NCBI RefSeq assembly: GCF_014397785.1
Contig: NZ_VZQQ01000006.1
Span: 1-64,000 of the forward strand
Reading direction: 5' to 3'
Length of the DNA: 64,000 nt
Source: Paraburkholderia podalyriae
GTDB lineage: Bacteria > Pseudomonadota > Gammaproteobacteria > Burkholderiales > Burkholderiaceae
In this document: piece after piece, positions 61,290 to 64,000 of the stretch
How the letters are laid out: the number at the start of each line of letters is the position of its first letter
Numbering within the stretch: position 1 is the stretch's first letter
Notes under the pieces: model-generated
Told to the model about the DNA's origin: nothing
Database searches by the model: none
The model's input: only the letters and a program-made list of their open reading frames with translations
Position numbers and translations under genes: made by a program

Positions 61290-62588
61290 TCACGCTAGCG
61301 CCGGCAGAATCTCCCCGGTACACGCGCCAAACCCCACGCGGTATCCATCGCCCTGACACCAGCCGACGAGCGACAATTCATCGCCGTCCTCGATAAACGT
61401 GCGCGTGCCGCCCTCCTTCAACTCCAGCGGCTTCTTGCCGTTCCATGTCAGCTCGAGCAGGCTGCCGTACGAGTCCTCGGTCGGCCCGCTGATCGTCCCC
61501 GAGCCCATCAAGTCGCCCACCCGGGTATTACAGCCGGCTACCGTGTGATGCGCGAGTTGCTGCGCCATCGTCCAGTACATATGTTTGAAGTTGGTCCGCG
61601 CGATCGTGCTCGCTTGCCGCGCGTGGGGCGCACGCAATGTCACTTCGAGGTGAATGTCGAACGCATGCTCGCCTCGATGCCGCAGATACGCGAGCGGCTG
61701 CGGCTCCTGCACCGGCTGAGCGATGCGGAACGGTTCGAGCGCATCGAGCGTGACGACCCACGGCGAGATCGTCGTCGCGAAGGTCTTCGCGTTGAACGGG
61801 CCGAGCGGCACGTATTCCCATTGCTGGATGTCGCGCGCGCTCCAGTCGTTCAACAGCACCATGCCGAAGATGTGCGCCTCCGCATCCTCGCATGCGATCG
61901 GCTCGCCCAGCGCATTGCCGGCGCCGACGATGAAACCAGTCTCCAGCTCGATATCGAGCTTGCGGCACGCGCCGAACACCGGGCGCTCCTGATCCGGCAG
62001 TTTCAGTTGACCATTTGGACGACGAACCGGCGTGCCGCTGACCACCACCGACGAGGCCCGTCCGTTGTAGCCGATCGGCATCTCCGACCAGTTCGGCAGC
62101 AGCGCGTTCTTCGGATCGCGGAACATCGAGCCGACATTGGTCGCATGTTCCTTTGACGAATAGAAGTCCGTGTAGCCCGGAATCTGCACCGGCAGATGCA
62201 GACGCGCATCGGCCGCGCGCACGAGCACCGTGGCGCGCAGCGCGGCATCGTCGCGCAGCGTCGCGGTGTCGCACGCGAGCAGTCGGCTCAGTTGGATACG
62301 CACGCTGCGCCATACGTCGCGGCCCAGCGCGATGAAATCGTTTAACGCATCGCGCGCGAACACGTTCGGCGCCGGCACGCTCAGCAGGCCCGCGGCCTGC
62401 AACGCGGCGAGATCGACGATCTGATCGCCGATCGCGACACCCACGCGCCGCGTGTCGTTGTCACGGTCGCTAAAAATGCCGAACGGCAGGTTCTGGATCG
62501 GGAAATCGCCAAGCGGGTCGTTGGCCGACTCGATCCAGCTCTTGCGCGACGCATCGAACGTCGACGGAAGATCATTCACCGCGTTCAT
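61290..62588 (-). CDS. fahA: Fumarylacetoacetase
   Basis: The 432-residue hydrolase ends tyrosine/phenylalanine catabolism by splitting fumarylacetoacetate into fumarate and acetoacetate. Motifs: [19 protein letters not shown] (catalytic His region, about residues 125-143), [34 protein letters not shown] (metal and substrate site) and [22 protein letters not shown] 62588 overlaps the hmgA stop (ATGA), so the two are translationally coupled. Length matches the family (about 420-435). Confidence 0.95.
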   Translation of the reverse strand: MNAVNDLPSTFDASRKSWIESANDPLGDFPIQNLPFGIFSDRDNDTRRVGVAIGDQIVDLAALQAAGLLSVPAPNVFARDALNDFIALGRDVWRSVRIQLSRLLACDTATLRDDAALRATVLVRAADARLHLPVQIPGYTDFYSSKEHATNVGSMFRDPKNALLPNWSEMPIGYNGRASSVVVSGTPVRRPNGQLKLPDQERPVFGACRKLDIELETGFIVGAGNALGEPIACEDAEAHIFGMVLLNDWSARDIQQWEYVPLGPFNAKTFATTISPWVVTLDALEPFRIAQPVQEPQPLAYLRHRGEHAFDIHLEVTLRAPHARQASTIARTNFKHMYWTMAQQLAHHTVAGCNTRVGDLMGSGTISGPTEDSYGSLLELTWNGKKPLELKEGGTRTFIEDGDELSLVGWCQGDGYRVGFGACTGEILPALA

Positions 62589-63931
62589 CGTTGCTCCGGA
62601 TTGAAGTGTTTCTTGAGGCCTTGCCAGCACTCGTAGTAATGCGCCTGCAATTGCGCGGTTTCGAGCGCGAAGCGCGTCGGCTTGATCAGCGTGCGGGTCT
62701 CGAACATGAAGGCCATCGTGTCGTCGACCTTCTTCGGCACCGAGGTATCGACATGCGACGCTTTCTCGAACGTGTCCGCGTCCGGGCCGTGGCCTGTCAT
62801 GCAGTTGTGCAGGCTCGCGCCGCCGGGCACGAAACCCTCGGCCTTCGCGTCGTAGACGCCATGCACGAGACCCATGAACTCGCTCGCGACGTTGCGATGG
62901 AACCAGGGTGGGCGGAACGTGTCTTCGGCGGCGAGCCAGCGCGGCGGGAAGATCACGAAGTCAACTGTGTCGACGCCCGGCGTGTCGCTTTGCGATTGCA
63001 GCACGAGGAAGATCGACGGATCCGGATGGTCGAAGCTGATCGAGCCGATCGTGTTGAAGCGGCGCAGGTCGTACTTGTACGGCGCGTAGTTACCATGCCA
63101 CGCGACCACGTCGAGCGGCGAATGACCGATGTCCGCGCGCCACAGATTGCCGTTCATCTTCGCGACGAGTTCGAACGCGCCCTCGCGGTCTTCGTACGCG
63201 GCGTGTGGCGTCAGGAAATCGCGCGGATTCGCGAGACCGTTGGAGCCGATCGGCCCCAGTTCGGGAAGGCGCAGCAGCGCGCCGAAGTTCTCGCAGATAT
63301 AGCCGCGCGCGCTGCCATCCGGCAGGCTCACCGCGAAACGCACGCCGCGCGGAATCACCGCGATCTCGAACGGCTCGATATCGACGCGCCCCATTTCGGT
63401 CGCGATCTGCAGGCGACCTTGTTGCGGCACGATCAGCAGTTCACCATCGGCGCTGTAGAAAAAGCGCTCCTGCATCGAGCGATTCGCCGCGTACAGATGG
63501 ATCGCGCAACCGCTCATCGCTTCAGCCGAGCCGTTGCCCGCCATCGTGACCCAGCCGTCGATGAAATCGGTCGGCGCGCCCGGCATCGGCAGTGGGTCCC
63601 AGCGCAGCTGGTTCGGGGGCGTCGGCGGCACCTCGGCAAAGTTCGCGACGAGCCGCTCCGACGGCATCGACGTGAACTGCTTGTGCATGGCCGCCGGGCG
63701 TATCCGATATAGCCACGAGCGACGGTTATGACCGCGTGGCGCCGTGAATGCGCTGCCCGAAATCTGTTCGGCATACAAACCATAGGCCACGCGCTGCGGC
63801 GAATTGCGGCCAGTCGGCAACGCGCCCGGCAACGCCTCGGTCGCGAATTCGTTCGCGAAACCCGACTGATAGCCGGGTTCGATATCGGGCCGCAGGTGTT
63901 CGTCAGCCGGCGTACGTGTTGAGATTTCCAT
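62585..63931 (-). CDS. hmgA: Homogentisate 1,2-dioxygenase
   Basis: The 448-residue iron enzyme opens the ring of homogentisate to maleylacetoacetate. Typical stretches: [20 protein letters not shown] near the start, [20 protein letters not shown], and the iron-site region [20 protein letters not shown] (about 335-354), followed by [15 protein letters not shown]. No maleylacetoacetate isomerase gene is adjacent. The promoter lies upstream of 63931 (63932-64000 visible in part). Confidence 0.95.
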   Translation of the reverse strand: MEISTRTPADEHLRPDIEPGYQSGFANEFATEALPGALPTGRNSPQRVAYGLYAEQISGSAFTAPRGHNRRSWLYRIRPAAMHKQFTSMPSERLVANFAEVPPTPPNQLRWDPLPMPGAPTDFIDGWVTMAGNGSAEAMSGCAIHLYAANRSMQERFFYSADGELLIVPQQGRLQIATEMGRVDIEPFEIAVIPRGVRFAVSLPDGSARGYICENFGALLRLPELGPIGSNGLANPRDFLTPHAAYEDREGAFELVAKMNGNLWRADIGHSPLDVVAWHGNYAPYKYDLRRFNTIGSISFDHPDPSIFLVLQSQSDTPGVDTVDFVIFPPRWLAAEDTFRPPWFHRNVASEFMGLVHGVYDAKAEGFVPGGASLHNCMTGHGPDADTFEKASHVDTSVPKKVDDTMAFMFETRTLIKPTRFALETAQLQAHYYECWQGLKKHFNPEQR

Positions 63932-64000
63932 ACAAGGTTCTCCGCGAGTTGCTCTGTTCTTTCCCGTTGATCCGTGATCTTTGCGCTCAGGCTGGCATTT

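Noticed and set aside
1..64000. CRISPR arrays, tRNA and rRNA genes, prophage genes, replication origins
   Set aside because: None could be recognised by eye on either strand.

Overview
The window is a GC-rich chromosomal segment with dense, mostly single-direction gene runs. Its gene content (two exopolysaccharide loci of the Wzx/Wzy/Wza/Wzc kind, xanthine dehydrogenase, homogentisate catabolism, many LysR, AraC and MFS genes) points to a Burkholderiaceae beta-proteobacterium, most likely Paraburkholderia or Burkholderia. This assignment is inference from protein recognition; no rRNA or tRNA gene is visible.

Layout. 0-5.4 kb: the end of a PqiC-like lipoprotein, a large MscS-type channel, then a decayed zone with a three-frame IS6-family transposase remnant, a 5'-truncated ferredoxin-like subunit of a transhydroxylase-type molybdoenzyme, and a small gene behind two tandem perfect LexA boxes. 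5.4-8 kb: three secreted or membrane proteins of unknown function. 8-15.7 kb: exopolysaccharide cluster 1 (GDP-mannose synthesis, priming transferase, Wza, Wzc kinase) with an AraC/GlxA regulator upstream. 16.5-21.7 kb: LysR, HMG-CoA lyase, CoA-transferase and MFS, probably one branched-acid catabolic unit. 21.8-25.7 kb: a visibly AT-richer island with a 3D-domain (peptidoglycan-lytic type) protein, fragments of a second cell-wall-hydrolase-like protein and a row of small exported proteins. 25.9-32.4 kb: housekeeping and transport genes. 32.3-36.8 kb: xdhAB with an N-terminally truncated xdhC. 38.4-53 kb: exopolysaccharide cluster 2 (Wzx, beta-helix protein, glycosyltransferases, Wzy, a second Wzc, deacetylase, flavin monooxygenase, ATP-grasp). 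53.5-64 kb: amino and hydroxy acid enzymes, enoyl-CoA hydratase, MFS, a beta-propeller protein and the homogentisate operon hmgA-fahA.

How the parts fit. The two exopolysaccharide clusters complement each other: cluster 1 has the mannose donor, the initiating transferase and the outer-membrane channel but no flippase or polymerase; cluster 2 has flippase, polymerase and glycosyltransferases but no initiating transferase or Wza. Each has its own Wzc kinase.

The strongest candidate for something undescribed is the 21.8-25.7 kb island. A protein ending in a 3D double-psi-barrel domain abuts (TAA-ATG) a small exported protein that has a tandem paralogue. Downstream lie an interrupted exported-protein gene and the frameshifted tail of a SleB-like hydrolase whose end overlaps the start of a fourth exported protein. 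This reads as a polymorphic peptidoglycan-targeting effector/periplasmic-immunity island that is partly decayed. No VgrG, PAAR or other secretion gene is in the window, so the secretion link is inference.
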